A program made the position numbers and the translations under genes. From positions 1 to 43,242 of the forward strand of contig JAMFRO010000086.1 of assembly GCA_026224825.1 (NCBI GenBank): 43,242 nucleotides of DNA. The letters run 5' to 3'. A model generated the notes under the pieces. It worked only from the letters and a program-made list of their open reading frames with translations. It was not told the DNA's origin and did not search any database. Position 1 is the first letter of the stretch. The number at the start of each line of letters is the position of its first letter. This stretch comes from a bacterium (GTDB taxonomy: Bacteria > Pseudomonadota > Alphaproteobacteria > Acetobacterales > Acetobacteraceae). Positions 7,362-16,143 of this stretch are shown in pieces.

Positions 7362-9398
7362 TTAGTTCCTCTCTTGTTTAACGGCAGCGACGATTGCCGC
7401 TTCAGTAATGCCGAAATGCTCATACAGCACCTCGGCTGGGGCGCTAGCGCCAAAGCCATGCATGCCTATAAATTGTCCGTCGTTGCCGATCCAGCGCTCC
7501 CAGCCGAAGCCGCATGCGGCCTCGACGCCGATGCGGGGCGCGGTGCCCAGCACTTCCTTCTGGTAAGCGGCGTCCTGCTTGCCGAACAGCTCGAAGCTGG
7601 GGGCCGAGACCACCGCGACCTGGATGCCCTCGGCGGCCAGGGTTTTACGCGCGGCGATGGCGAGCGAAACCTCCGTGCCGGTGGCGATGATGGTGGCGGC
7701 GCGCGGCCCTTCCGCCTCGGCCAGCACATAGGCGCCGCGGGCGGATTTATTGCCGTTGGCGGTGTCGCGCAAAGCCGGCACAGCCTGGCGCGAGAGCACC
7801 AGCAAAGTGGGGCCGGTGGTGTTTTTGATCGCCAGCTCCCAGGCTTCCGCCGTCTCTATGGCATCGCCCGGGCGCAGCACCAGCACGTTGGGCATGGCGC
7901 GGAAGCTGGCCAGATGCTCGATGGGCTGATGCGTCGGGCCGTCCTCACCCAGACCGATGGAGTCGTGCGTGAGGACATGGATGGCGCGGATGCGCATGAG
8001 GGCCGCCAGGCGGATGGCCGAGCGCATGTAATCCGAGAACACGAAGAAGGTGCCGCCATAGGGGATGAGCCCGCCATGCAGCGACAGCCCGCTCACCGCA
8101 CAGCCCATGCCGAACTCGCGCACGCCATAATGGATGTAGCGCCCGGCATAATTGCCCGGCTCGATGCTGGCCTGGCCCTTTACCTGGGTAAGGTTGGAGC
8201 CGGTAAGGTCAGCCGAACCGCCGATCAGCTCCGGAATGGCCGGGATCAGCACTTCCAGCGCCTTCTGGCTGGCCTGGCGGGTGGCCAGCTTCGGCTTGCT
8301 CTCCAGCAGGCTCGCCTTGTAGACGGCCATCGCCTCAACCCAGCCCTCGGGCAGGCGGCCGCTCATCACACGCTCGAACTCGGCGCGCTGCGGGTGCTTG
8401 GCCAGGCGTTTCAGCCAGGCGCGGCGGGTGGGGGCGCTGCGCGTGCCGGCCTCATGCCATTGCGCATACACCTCATTGGGCACCACGAACGGCAGATATG
8501 GCCACTGCAGCGCCTTTTTCGCTCCCTCGGCCTCGGCCCCGCCGAGCGCCGCGCCATGCACCGCCGCCGTGCCGGCCTTGGTGGGGGCGCTGAAGCCGAT
8601 GATCGTGCGGCAGGCAATGATGGTGGGTTTGCTTGATTTTTGTGCAAATGCGAGTGCCGCCTGCACCTGGGCGAAATCATGCCCGTCCACGCGCTTCACC
8701 GCCCAACCGTAATTGGCAAACCGCTTCAACGGGTCTTCCGACACCGCCATTGCGGTGCTGCCGTCGATGGAGATGGAATTATCATCCCACAGCACAGTCA
8801 GCTTGTTCAGCTTCAGATGCCCGGCCAGCGAACCCGCCTCATGGCTCACACCCTCCATCAGGCAGCCATCCCCGGCGATCACCCAGGTGCGATGGTCCAC
8901 CAGGCTCTTGCCGAATTTGGCAGCCAGATGACGCTCGGCCAAAGCCATGCCAACGGCCGAAGCCAGACCCTGGCCCAGCGGGCCGGTCGTCATCTCAATG
9001 CCCGGCGCATCGCCATATTCAGGATGCCCCGCCGCATGGGATTCCAATTGGCGGAAGCTTCGCAACTGGTCGAGGCCCATGCCCTCATAGCCCGTGAGAT
9101 GCAGCAGCGAATACAGCAGCATTGAGCCATGGCCCGCCGAAAGCACGAAACGGTCACGGTCCCACCAGCCGGCGTCCGCCGCATCATACTTCAAAACCTT
9201 GCGCCACAGCGCCGTCGCCACATCCGCCATGCCCAAAGGCATGCCTGGGTGGCCAACCTTCGCCGCCTCCACCGCATCGATCGTCAGAGCCCGGATGGCA
9301 TTGGCCATCAGACGCTCCTCCGTCACCGGACGCGCCAAAACCTCGGCCTGCCGCGCCAGCGCCGCCTCGTTGCCCGAAATATCGCCACTGCTTGCCAT
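7362..9398 (-). CDS. tkt: Transketolase
   Basis: Transketolase transfers two-carbon units in the pentose-phosphate and Calvin pathways with thiamine diphosphate. I start at ATG 9398 (MASSGDISG..., 678 residues); an open frame runs upstream to 9545 but would include terminator sequence. Segments include [55 protein letters not shown], the ThDP motif [25 protein letters not shown]...DDNSISIDG, and [18 protein letters not shown]. It is the first gene of tkt-gap-pgk, a grouping typical of central carbon or CBB operons; no RuBisCO gene is visible here. Confidence 0.97.
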   Translation of the reverse strand: MASSGDISGNEAALARQAEVLARPVTEERLMANAIRALTIDAVEAAKVGHPGMPLGMADVATALWRKVLKYDAADAGWWDRDRFVLSAGHGSMLLYSLLHLTGYEGMGLDQLRSFRQLESHAAGHPEYGDAPGIEMTTGPLGQGLASAVGMALAERHLAAKFGKSLVDHRTWVIAGDGCLMEGVSHEAGSLAGHLKLNKLTVLWDDNSISIDGSTAMAVSEDPLKRFANYGWAVKRVDGHDFAQVQAALAFAQKSSKPTIIACRTIIGFSAPTKAGTAAVHGAALGGAEAEGAKKALQWPYLPFVVPNEVYAQWHEAGTRSAPTRRAWLKRLAKHPQRAEFERVMSGRLPEGWVEAMAVYKASLLESKPKLATRQASQKALEVLIPAIPELIGGSADLTGSNLTQVKGQASIEPGNYAGRYIHYGVREFGMGCAVSGLSLHGGLIPYGGTFFVFSDYMRSAIRLAALMRIRAIHVLTHDSIGLGEDGPTHQPIEHLASFRAMPNVLVLRPGDAIETAEAWELAIKNTTGPTLLVLSRQAVPALRDTANGNKSARGAYVLAEAEGPRAATIIATGTEVSLAIAARKTLAAEGIQVAVVSAPSFELFGKQDAAYQKEVLGTAPRIGVEAACGFGWERWIGNDGQFIGMHGFGASAPAEVLYEHFGITEAAIVAAVKQERN

Positions 9399-9452
9399 AT
9401 CCGCCCACCCACTGAATCTGCGCCGTGCATAAAGCCAGCAGCCGCTGGCATC

Positions 9453-9468
9453 AACCCAGGCCTGGGTT
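9453..9468. promoter_or_regulatory. Perfect 16-base palindrome upstream of tkt
   Basis: AACCCAGGCCTGGGTT lies about 55 bases upstream of the chosen tkt start, in the probable promoter region. Perfect dyad symmetry suggests an operator, but no regulator is adjacent. It may instead belong to the G+C-rich intergenic hairpins of this genome; related CCAGG/CCTGG motifs recur at 9546-9577. Confidence 0.35.
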
Positions 9469-9500
9469 CTGGCTGGGTCTCGGGTTATATTCTGGTAAGA

Positions 9501-9531
9501 AAAAAGGCCAGGGCTCTGCCCTGGCCTTTTT
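9501..9531 (-). terminator. Intrinsic terminator downstream of amtB-1
   Basis: A5-GGCCAGGGC / TCT / GCCCTGGCC-T5 is a 14-pair stem with T-tracts on both strands. On the minus strand it would end the ammonium-transporter transcript before tkt. A second stem, ACCCCAGCC...GGCTGGGGT (9546-9577), lies nearer the stop codon. Confidence 0.88.
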
Positions 9532-9582
9532 CCTTTCCAAAACATACCCCAGCCCAGGCCAAAACCCAGGCTGGGGTTGGTG

Positions 9583-10941
9583 CTAGTCGCTGCCGTGTTT
9601 GCCTTCGTTGCCTATGGCGTAGGCTTCTTCGGCGTGGATGGCGTCGTCGCCGACCATCAGGGCTTCCGCATCCATGCGGAGCGGGATGAAGATGCTGATG
9701 AGTTTCAGCAGTATGTAGGTACCCACGACGTTAAGGACGATGATGAAGCCGGCGCCCATGCATTGCAGGGCGAACTGGTGCGGGTTGCCGTACCAGGCGC
9801 CTGTGACGGTGAAGTTACTGTCGCCGCCGGTGCCGAAATACTCGACCATTTTGGGGTCGGCGAGGATGCCGACGCCGAGGCCGCCGACGAGGGCGGCGAC
9901 ACCATGGGTGTGGATGACGCCCATGGTGTCGTCCACTTTACGCATGAGCGAGGTTTTGCCGAGCCAGTTCCAGGTGACCCAGGGCAGTGCCGAGGAGGCG
10001 CAGCCGAGCACGATGGCACCGATGCCGTTGACGTAGCCGGCGGCGGGGGTGATGGCGACCAGGCCGCAGATCATGCCGTTGACCACGCCGAGGATAGAGG
10101 GGCGGCCGTAGGCGATGATGTCGAGGAAGGTCCAGGTGAGGAGCGAGGTTGCGGTGGCGATATGGGTGTTCAGCACCGCGGCACCGGCATCGGCATTTGC
10201 GGTGTACGGATCGCCGCCGTTGAAGCCGGACCAGCCGAGCCACAGCAGGCCTGCGCCGGCCAAAGTGATGAGCAGGTTGTTGGGCTGGAAGTTTTCACGG
10301 TCGCGCGCGGTACGCGGGCCGATGACGGCGGCCGCGGTGAAGCCGGAAGCGGCGGAGGAGAGATGGATGACGAAACCGCCGGAGTAGTCCACCACACCCA
10401 TGGAGCCGAGCCAGCCGCCGCCCCACAGCGAATACGCGCCGATGGAGTAGATGAAAGTGGTCCAGCACGGCACGAACACGGCCCAGGCCTTGAAGCTGAC
10501 GCGCCCGAGGATGGCGCCGAACAGGATGATGGGGGTGATGGCCGCGAAGACGAACTGGAAATACACCATCGTGGCCATGCCGTAGCCCAGCGCGGGCATG
10601 CCGGCGGCGGCGGAGGGGATGACGGCTTCGCGCTCGAGGTCGTAGGCCGAGGTGATCGGGCCGACATGGCCGAGGAACGCCCCGAGGCCATTGGGCATCT
10701 GCAGCCAGGGCTTGCCGAAGGACATGTTATACGCCCACAGCACCCAGACGAGGAGGACCGCCGAGAAGGCATAAAACACCATGAAGGCGGAGTTGATTGC
10801 CCATTTTTTCTTCACCGCGCCGCCGTAGAGAATGGCCAGCCCGGGGACACTCTGAATGCCGACCAGCGTGGCGGCGGTAAGCTGCCAGGCGTTATCGCCC
10901 GTATCCAGCCAGCTACCTGGTAATGCTTGTACTATCGACAT
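9583..10941 (-). CDS. amtB: Ammonium transporter (Amt/Mep/Rh), copy 1
   Basis: A 452-residue inner-membrane channel for ammonium with about 11 membrane helices. Family hallmarks are LAILYGGAVKKKWAINS, AYNMSFGKPW, GGFVIHLSSAASGFTAAAVIGPR (first pore His) and VIHTHGVAALVGGLGVGILAD (second pore His). No signal peptide is seen. GGAGG precedes the ATG. It is very similar to copy 2, down to the same first residues (M-S/T-IVQALPG-S/N-WLDTGDNAWQLTAAT), so the pair is a tandem duplication. A sigma-54-like promoter lies 85 bases upstream. No glnK/P-II gene is adjacent. Confidence 0.95.
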   Translation of the reverse strand: MSIVQALPGSWLDTGDNAWQLTAATLVGIQSVPGLAILYGGAVKKKWAINSAFMVFYAFSAVLLVWVLWAYNMSFGKPWLQMPNGLGAFLGHVGPITSAYDLEREAVIPSAAAGMPALGYGMATMVYFQFVFAAITPIILFGAILGRVSFKAWAVFVPCWTTFIYSIGAYSLWGGGWLGSMGVVDYSGGFVIHLSSAASGFTAAAVIGPRTARDRENFQPNNLLITLAGAGLLWLGWSGFNGGDPYTANADAGAAVLNTHIATATSLLTWTFLDIIAYGRPSILGVVNGMICGLVAITPAAGYVNGIGAIVLGCASSALPWVTWNWLGKTSLMRKVDDTMGVIHTHGVAALVGGLGVGILADPKMVEYFGTGGDSNFTVTGAWYGNPHQFALQCMGAGFIIVLNVVGTYILLKLISIFIPLRMDAEALMVGDDAIHAEEAYAIGNEGKHGSD

Positions 10942-11025
10942 TGATCAGCCTCCATCACTTCGTCCCAGACCTTAACTATGTTGCAACCGGCAGCGCCATT
11001 CAGTCTGCCCGGCACGGCAGATTAA

Positions 11026-11040
11026 GCATATTTCATGCCA
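11026..11040 (-). promoter_or_regulatory. Sigma-54 (-24/-12) promoter of amtB copy 1
   Basis: On the minus strand the sequence is TGGCATGAAATATGC, matching TGGCAC-N5-TTGC with the GG and GC elements at the correct 12-base spacing. Transcription would begin near 11014, giving a leader of about 73 bases. The same arrangement is found ahead of amtB copies 2 and 3. Confidence 0.72.
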
Positions 11041-11116
11041 GAGACAGTTTGTTTTTATATCGATATGTTTGTTTCTTTTAAAGAAAACTCTTAAGCATTT
11101 GCAAACCGCGCAAACA

Positions 11117-11144
11117 GAAACAGCGCCGCAAGCGGCGCTGTTTC
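11117..11144 (-). terminator. Hairpin downstream of amtB-2
   Basis: GAAACAGCGCCG-CAAG-CGGCGCTGTTTC, a 12-pair stem 27 bases beyond the amtB-2 stop. The T-tract on the minus strand is weak, so it may be a terminator or only an RNA-stabilising stem. It lies between the two duplicated amt genes and suggests that they are transcribed separately. Confidence 0.6.
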
Positions 11145-11170
11145 CTTGGAGGTGGTGTGGCGCGTGAAGA

Positions 11171-12541
11171 TCAGTCGCCGAGCACGGGAACCTTCTGGCC
11201 ATCGGCGTAGATGGCGTAGGCTTCTTCGCCATGGATCGCGTCATCGCCGATGAGCAGCGTCTCGTCATCGAAGCGCAGCGGCACGAACAGGCCGATCAGC
11301 TTGAGGATGATGAAGGTACCGATGACGTTGTACACGATGATGAACGCCGCACCTTCGAGCTGCAGCACGACCTGGTGGAAATTGCCGTACCACCAGCCGG
11401 TGACGGAGATGGCATCCTTATTGGTGCCGTACCATTCGATCATGTTCGGGTCCGCCAGGATACCGGTGCCGATACCGCCGACCAGCGCTGCCACACCATG
11501 GGTGTGGATGACGCCGAGCACGTCGTCGACCTTGCGGAAGAGCTTGGTCTTGCCGAGCCAGTTCCAGGTCATCCAGGGGATGGTCGCGGCGACGACGCCG
11601 AGGATGAGCGCGCCGGTGCCGTTGACGTAACCAGCCGCCGGGGTGATGGCGACGAGGCCGGTGATCATGCCGTTGACCGCACCCAGGATGGAGGGTTTGC
11701 CGTAGGCCAGCACGTCCCACACCACCCAGGTGAGCAGAGCGGCGGCGGTGGCGGTGTGGGTGTTCAGCACGCCCACGCCGGCATCGGCATTGGCGGTGAA
11801 CGGATCGCCACCGTTGAAGCCGGACCAGCCAAGCCAGAGCAGGCCTGCACCGGCCAGGGTGATGAGCAGGGAGTTCGGCTGGAAGCTCTCACGGTCCCGC
11901 GGCAAACGCGGGCCGATGACGGCGGCCGCGGTGAAGCCGGAGAAGGCGGAAGACAGATGGATGACGTAGCCACCAGAATAATCGATGACGCCGGCAGAGC
12001 CGAGCCAGCCGCCGCCCCACAAGGAGTAGGCGCCAACGGAGTAGATGAACGTCGTCCACAGCGGCACGAAAATCACCCAGGCTTTGAAACTGACACGGCC
12101 GAGAATGGCGCCGAGCAGAATGATCGGGGTGATCGCCGCGAAGACGAACTGGAAGTAGACCATCGTGGCCTGGCCGTAGCCCAGAGCGGGCATGGCGGCG
12201 GCGGCGGAGGGGATGATCGCCTCTTTCTCCATATTATAGGCCGAGGTGGTGGGGTCGGGATGGCCGATCCAGGCGCCTGAGGGCAGAAAGCTCGGCGTGT
12301 TGAACCAGGGCTTCCCGAAGGACATGTTATAGGCCCACAGGATCCAGACGATGAGCACGGCCGAAAACGCATAGAAGACCATGAAAGCGGAGTTGACCGC
12401 CCATTTCTTCTTCACAGCACCGCCATACAGCAGAGCCAGGCCGGGAATGCTCATGATCCCGACGAAGGTGGCAGCGGTGAGCTGCCAGGCGTTATCGCCT
12501 GTATCCAGCCAGTTACCTGGCAATGCTTGTACTATTGTCAT
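11171..12541 (-). CDS. amtB: Ammonium transporter (Amt/Mep/Rh), copy 2
   Basis: A 456-residue paralogue of copy 1 with the same architecture: LALLYGGAVKKKWAVNS, AYNMSFGKPWFNTPS, GGYVIHLSSAFSGFTAAAVIGPR and VIHTHGVAALVGGIGTGILAD. It lacks a signal peptide. GGAGAG lies about eight bases before the ATG. The C-terminal tail ends IYADGQKVPVLGD, differing from copy 1 (IGNEGKHGSD); this tail is where P-II proteins usually contact Amt. It has its own sigma-54-like promoter. Confidence 0.95.
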   Translation of the reverse strand: MTIVQALPGNWLDTGDNAWQLTAATFVGIMSIPGLALLYGGAVKKKWAVNSAFMVFYAFSAVLIVWILWAYNMSFGKPWFNTPSFLPSGAWIGHPDPTTSAYNMEKEAIIPSAAAAMPALGYGQATMVYFQFVFAAITPIILLGAILGRVSFKAWVIFVPLWTTFIYSVGAYSLWGGGWLGSAGVIDYSGGYVIHLSSAFSGFTAAAVIGPRLPRDRESFQPNSLLITLAGAGLLWLGWSGFNGGDPFTANADAGVGVLNTHTATAAALLTWVVWDVLAYGKPSILGAVNGMITGLVAITPAAGYVNGTGALILGVVAATIPWMTWNWLGKTKLFRKVDDVLGVIHTHGVAALVGGIGTGILADPNMIEWYGTNKDAISVTGWWYGNFHQVVLQLEGAAFIIVYNVIGTFIILKLIGLFVPLRFDDETLLIGDDAIHGEEAYAIYADGQKVPVLGD

Positions 12542-12617
12542 TCTCTACTCTCCAAACGTCCCAACCATGTGTTGCCATGCTGCGCACGCGTAGGGACGCG
12601 GCGCCGGCAAATGCTAA

Positions 12618-12632
12618 GCATGTTTCGTGCCA
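12618..12632 (-). promoter_or_regulatory. Sigma-54 (-24/-12) promoter of amtB copy 2
   Basis: On the minus strand TGGCACGAAACATGC differs from the consensus TGGCACG-N4-TTGC at only one position. Predicted start near 12606, about 65 bases before the ATG. The downstream bases (TTAGC) resemble those of copy 1 (TTAAT), so the promoter was probably duplicated with the gene. Confidence 0.8.
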
Positions 12633-12702
12633 TATCCGGTACGAGGACGGGCCTCCCGCCGAAATGACGTGAAGGCCCGTTGCCCAAGGGAGAGAGACTA
12701 TA

Positions 12703-12726
12703 CCGCCCCCGGAGGTCCGGGGGCGG
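12703..12726 (-). terminator. Hairpin downstream of amtB-3
   Basis: CCGCCCCCGG-AGGT-CCGGGGGCGG lies just past the stop of amtB-3. On the minus strand a pyrimidine-rich stretch (TATAGTCTCTCTCCC) follows, not a clean T-run. Likely terminator. Confidence 0.6.
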
Positions 12727-12736
12727 CTCAGAGGGG

Positions 12737-14065
12737 TCAGGCCCCGTGCTGCAGCACTTCGCCGTGCTGGGCGATGTCCAGACCTTCCATCTCGTCCTCT
12801 TCCGAAACGCGGAGGCCGATGGTGAGGTCGATCAGCTTGAGGATGACGTAGCTGACCACGCCGGAGTAGATGATGGTGGTGCCAACGCCTTCGGCCTGGA
12901 TGAGCAACTGGTGGAAGTTGCCCTCGATGGCGCCGGAATGGCCGCCGACCGCGTTGAGCGCGAACACGCCGGTGAGCATGGCACCGAGGATGCCGCCCAG
13001 CCCGTGCACGCCCCAGATGTCGAGCGCGTCGTCATACTTGAACATGCCCTTGAAGCCGGTGACACCCCAGTAGCAGACCACGCCAGCGGCGAGACCAATG
13101 ACCAGCGCACCGCCGACACCCACGAAACCGCAGGCAGGGGTGATGGCGACAAGGCCGGCAACGGCGCCGGAAACGGCACCCAGCAGGCTTGGCTTGCCCT
13201 TGAGCGACCACTCAACCAGCGTCCAGGAGAGGACGGCGGCGGAGGTGGCGAGGTGGGTGTTGATCATGGCCATGCCGGCCAGACCGCCGGAGGTGAGGGC
13301 GGAACCGGCGTTGAAGCCGAACCAGCCCACCCACAGCAGCGCCGCACCGGTGAGGGTCATGCCCAGATCGCCCGGCGCCATGTTCTCGCGGCCATAGCCC
13401 TTGCGCTTGCCGACCATGACGGCGGCAACCAGCCCGGCCACGGCGGAGTTGATGTGCACGACCGTGCCGCCGGCGAAGTCCAGCACCCCGGCATTGGCCA
13501 GGAAGCCGCCGGGGCCCCAGACCATATGCGCGATGGGGCAATACACGGCGATGAGCCAGATGCCGAGGAACACCATGGCGGAGGAGAATTTCAGCCGGTC
13601 AGCCGGGCCGCCCAGGATGAGCACCGGGGTGATGATGGCGAAGGTGCACTGGAACATGGCGAACACGGTCTCGGGGATGGTGCCCGAGAGGCCGTTGAGC
13701 CCGGTGCCGTTCAGCAGGACGCGCGAGAAACCGCCGATGAAGCCAGCGGTGGCGCCGGAACCGGCGGTGAAGGCCAGGCTGTAGCCGACGATGACCCAGA
13801 GCACGGAGATGAGGGCCGTGGCGAAGAAGCACTGCATCAGCATCGCCAGGATGTTCTTACGGCGCAGCAGGCCGCCGTAATACAGCGCGAGGCCGGGGAT
13901 CGTCATCATCAGCACGATGACCGAGGAGATCAGCATCCAGGCGGTATCGCCGGAATTGAGCGTCGGCGCCGGGGTGGCCTGGGCCATGGCGGGGACGCTG
14001 CCGGCCAGCAACAAACCCAGCCCGGCTGGGAGTGCGAGGAGCGATCGTTTACACATCACATTCAT
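12737..14065 (-). CDS. amtB: Ammonium transporter with signal peptide, copy 3
   Basis: An Amt protein of a different branch from copies 1 and 2. I prefer ATG 14065 (MNVMCKRSLLALPAG..., 442 residues; GAGGAAG upstream), though in-frame ATGs at 14077, 14086 and 14098 are possible. A signal peptide ends near AMA-QA, as in E. coli AmtB. Membrane segments include LALYYGGLLRRKN, GGTVVHINSAVAGLVAAVMVGKR (pore His) and LDIWGVHGLGGILGAMLTGVFA (second pore His). It ends DIAQHGEVLQHGA. A sigma-54-like site lies upstream. Confidence 0.94.
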   Translation of the reverse strand: MNVMCKRSLLALPAGLGLLLAGSVPAMAQATPAPTLNSGDTAWMLISSVIVLMMTIPGLALYYGGLLRRKNILAMLMQCFFATALISVLWVIVGYSLAFTAGSGATAGFIGGFSRVLLNGTGLNGLSGTIPETVFAMFQCTFAIITPVLILGGPADRLKFSSAMVFLGIWLIAVYCPIAHMVWGPGGFLANAGVLDFAGGTVVHINSAVAGLVAAVMVGKRKGYGRENMAPGDLGMTLTGAALLWVGWFGFNAGSALTSGGLAGMAMINTHLATSAAVLSWTLVEWSLKGKPSLLGAVSGAVAGLVAITPACGFVGVGGALVIGLAAGVVCYWGVTGFKGMFKYDDALDIWGVHGLGGILGAMLTGVFALNAVGGHSGAIEGNFHQLLIQAEGVGTTIIYSGVVSYVILKLIDLTIGLRVSEEDEMEGLDIAQHGEVLQHGA

Positions 14066-14174
14066 CTTCACAGTCATCTTCCTCATTTTATTCCACATTT
14101 TGGCGGCCTAGAGCCTGGCAGGCCTGCGGAAAACTAGGTGCGAGCTCTTTCGTCTGTAACAATCCGGTGGGAAA

Positions 14175-14189
14175 GCAAGGACCATGCCG
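14175..14189 (-). promoter_or_regulatory. Candidate sigma-54 promoter of amtB copy 3
   Basis: On the minus strand CGGCATGGTCCTTGC keeps GG and GC at the correct spacing and has the intact TTGC -12 box. Predicted start near 14163, a leader of about 98 bases to the preferred ATG. The rest of the 14.1-14.43 kb gap shows no gene; it must also carry the promoter of the plus-strand monooxygenase. Confidence 0.6.
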
Positions 14190-14432
14190 GGGACGGGAGT
14201 CTCAAAAATTATATTTTTTGTGCGGGGCGTTTCATGGTGCAAAGCAACATCCGACACGGATACAGAACGTTACAATCTGCGTTATCCGATATGGGTTTGC
14301 GCAATTTTCGCGCAAACTTGCTCAAAAATGCCTCAAACATGAAGGGATTATTGCTTGGTTAACGAGGTTTGTCCGGGTTGGGCGGGTGTGGCAGATTGGC
14401 GGCCGACGGAAACCCGGAAAGGTGCGGCCCTC

Positions 14433-15617
14433 ATGGTCAGGCAGGATGTTGATATCGCGGTGATCGGCGCGGGGCCGGTGGGCGGCACGCTGGCGCTGGC
14501 GCTGGCGGCGCGCGGACATAAGGTGCTGCTGGTGGACCGGGCGGATCTCACCCCCATGGAAGACCCGGCGTTCGACGGGCGGGGCTATGCCATCGCCGCC
14601 GGCTGCCAGCCGCTGCTGGAACTGGCCGGGGTATGGGATGCGCTGCCGTTTGCGCCCTGCCCGATCCTCGATATCGATGTGACGGATGGCAAGGTGGGCC
14701 GCCGGCCCTCGGCGCTGAAACTGCATTTTGACCATCAGGCGGTGGGCGGCGCGTTCGGCTGGATCATCGAGGCACGCTCGATCCGGGTGGCGATCAACAA
14801 GCGGCTGCACGAGGCGGAGGGGGTTTTGCTCCGGGCCCCGGCGCTGGCGCGGGTGGAGCGCGATGCCGATGGGGCGGATGTGTTTGTGGGCGAGGAGGTG
14901 TTCCGGGCGCGGCTGCTGGTGGCGGCGGATGGGCGGAATTCCGCTCTGCGGGCGCAGGCCGGCATCCGGGTGACGAAACTCCCCTATAATCAGAGTGCTG
15001 TGATTTTTGCTTTGGCGCATGAGAAGCCGCATCGCGGCGTGGCGCTGGAGCATTTTCTGCCGGGCGGGCCGTTCGCCGTGCTGCCGCTCACCGGCACCGC
15101 CGAACACCCGAACCTCTCCGCCGTGGTGTTTACGGAGCGTGATGCGCTGGCGCAGCGGCTTTACGTGATGGAGGACGCCCCCTTCATGCGCGAAGTGGAG
15201 GCACGGCTATGCGGGCGCCTCGGGGCCGTAGCCCAGGTGGGGCGGCGCTGGACGCACCGGCTGGAGGCCATGTACGCCCACCGCTATTTCGCCGAACGGC
15301 TGGCGCTGGTGGGCGATGCCGCGCACGGGGTGCACCCGATCGCCGGCCAGGGGCTGAACCTGGGGCTGCAGGATGTGGCAACGCTGGTGGAGATTCTGTC
15401 CGGGGTGGAGGATGTGGGCGCGCCTGGGGTGCTGGCGCAATACCAGGCCGCGCGGCGGCCGGTGAACATGGCGATGCTGCTGGGCATGGACACGCTGGAC
15501 CGGCTGTTTTCCACCAATTTCGCGCCGGTGCGGCTGGCACGGGATTTGGGGCTGGCGGTGGTGGATAGGATGCCACGGTTGAAGCGGCGGTTTATGCTGA
15601 CGGCGATGGGGCGGTAG
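14433..15617 (+). CDS. UbiH/UbiF-type FAD-dependent monooxygenase
   Basis: Probable ubiquinone-biosynthesis hydroxylase. The 394 residues begin MVRQDVDIAVIGAGPVGGTLALALAARGHKVLLVDRAD, the Rossmann motif binding FAD. The C-terminal half has LALVGDAAHGVHPIAGQGLNLGLQDVATL, the GDAAH motif that contacts the FAD ribityl chain. Position in the ring hydroxylated (C5, C6 or C1) cannot be told from sequence by eye. It is monocistronic here, transcribed away from the amt genes. The reading frame extends upstream to 14355, but the extra residues lack family features. Confidence 0.88.
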   Translation: MVRQDVDIAVIGAGPVGGTLALALAARGHKVLLVDRADLTPMEDPAFDGRGYAIAAGCQPLLELAGVWDALPFAPCPILDIDVTDGKVGRRPSALKLHFDHQAVGGAFGWIIEARSIRVAINKRLHEAEGVLLRAPALARVERDADGADVFVGEEVFRARLLVAADGRNSALRAQAGIRVTKLPYNQSAVIFALAHEKPHRGVALEHFLPGGPFAVLPLTGTAEHPNLSAVVFTERDALAQRLYVMEDAPFMREVEARLCGRLGAVAQVGRRWTHRLEAMYAHRYFAERLALVGDAAHGVHPIAGQGLNLGLQDVATLVEILSGVEDVGAPGVLAQYQAARRPVNMAMLLGMDTLDRLFSTNFAPVRLARDLGLAVVDRMPRLKRRFMLTAMGR

Positions 15618-15711
15618 GGCGGTAGGGCTCTAGATCGATACGCGCCGGATGGTCTGAAGCAGGGAGAATCTTTCCGACGTCCAATTCAAGTTGGAGTTAA
15701 ATAGATCAAAA

Positions 15712-16143
15712 ATGCAAGAAATACAAAAATTGCTTGAAGAATCGTTGAGACAACTCCCCCGGCTTGCTCTCGAGAAACGACTTGCAGAAAAGACAATAGA
15801 AGCCGGCTTCACCATCGAAAGAGCCGTACTCTCAAGAGCAGCTGAACACATTCTGAGCGGAAACAGGGACCCCTTTCAAATCACGTCAACCGGCGATGAC
15901 GCAGTCATTCAAATTACGAATGAGGATATCGAATCGGCTGTGAATAATACTCAACGCTTTCTCGACGAGCATCTCGAAAAATTCGTTGCGAAGATTGGGG
16001 ACGAAACCACAACTCGTCTATTGCGATCTCTGGAAAAAAATGGCCGACGGAACACTTGGGACAACAAATCGAAATTCAAGAATTTAGGGAGCGTCTCGAA
16101 TATCGATGGGGCAAGGCTCTCAATAAGCTGCGCGCACTTCTGA
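15712..16143 (+). CDS. DUF5677-family protein, N-terminal part (frame ends early)
   Basis: Begins MQEIQKLLEESLRQLPRLALEKRLAEKTIEAGF from ATG 15712; GGAG lies 15 bases upstream. It is helical and charged, without membrane segments. After LLRSLEK the frame continues as NGRRNTWDNKSKFKNLG, which looks non-native, and stops at 16143. Reading one base back at the seven-A run (16034-16040) instead gives LLRSLEKKWPTEHLGQQIEIQEF and joins the next ORF into a full-length protein of about 415 residues. Function is unknown. Base composition is A+T-richer than the flanking genes, suggesting transfer. Confidence 0.7.
   Translation: MQEIQKLLEESLRQLPRLALEKRLAEKTIEAGFTIERAVLSRAAEHILSGNRDPFQITSTGDDAVIQITNEDIESAVNNTQRFLDEHLEKFVAKIGDETTTRLLRSLEKNGRRNTWDNKSKFKNLGSVSNIDGARLSISCAHF
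16034..16040 (+). other. A7 frameshift site inside DUF5677 gene
   Basis: Zero-frame codons are GAA AAA AAT, i.e. a slippery A-AAA-AAT heptamer. A -1 shift here restores the long family-like frame. It could be programmed frameshifting, a phase-variable tract, a true frameshift mutation, or a homopolymer sequencing error. Confidence 0.7.

Noticed and set aside
7374..8636. 420-codon plus-strand frame opposite transketolase
   Set aside because: Antisense shadow; transketolase motifs on the minus strand are unambiguous.
9577..10923. Long open frame on the plus strand opposite amtB copy 1 (similar ones opposite copies 2 and 3, e.g. 12680-14137)
   Set aside because: Low-complexity Asp/Gly/Glu/His-rich translations that follow from antisense of G+C-rich membrane-protein codons; no start signal or family features.
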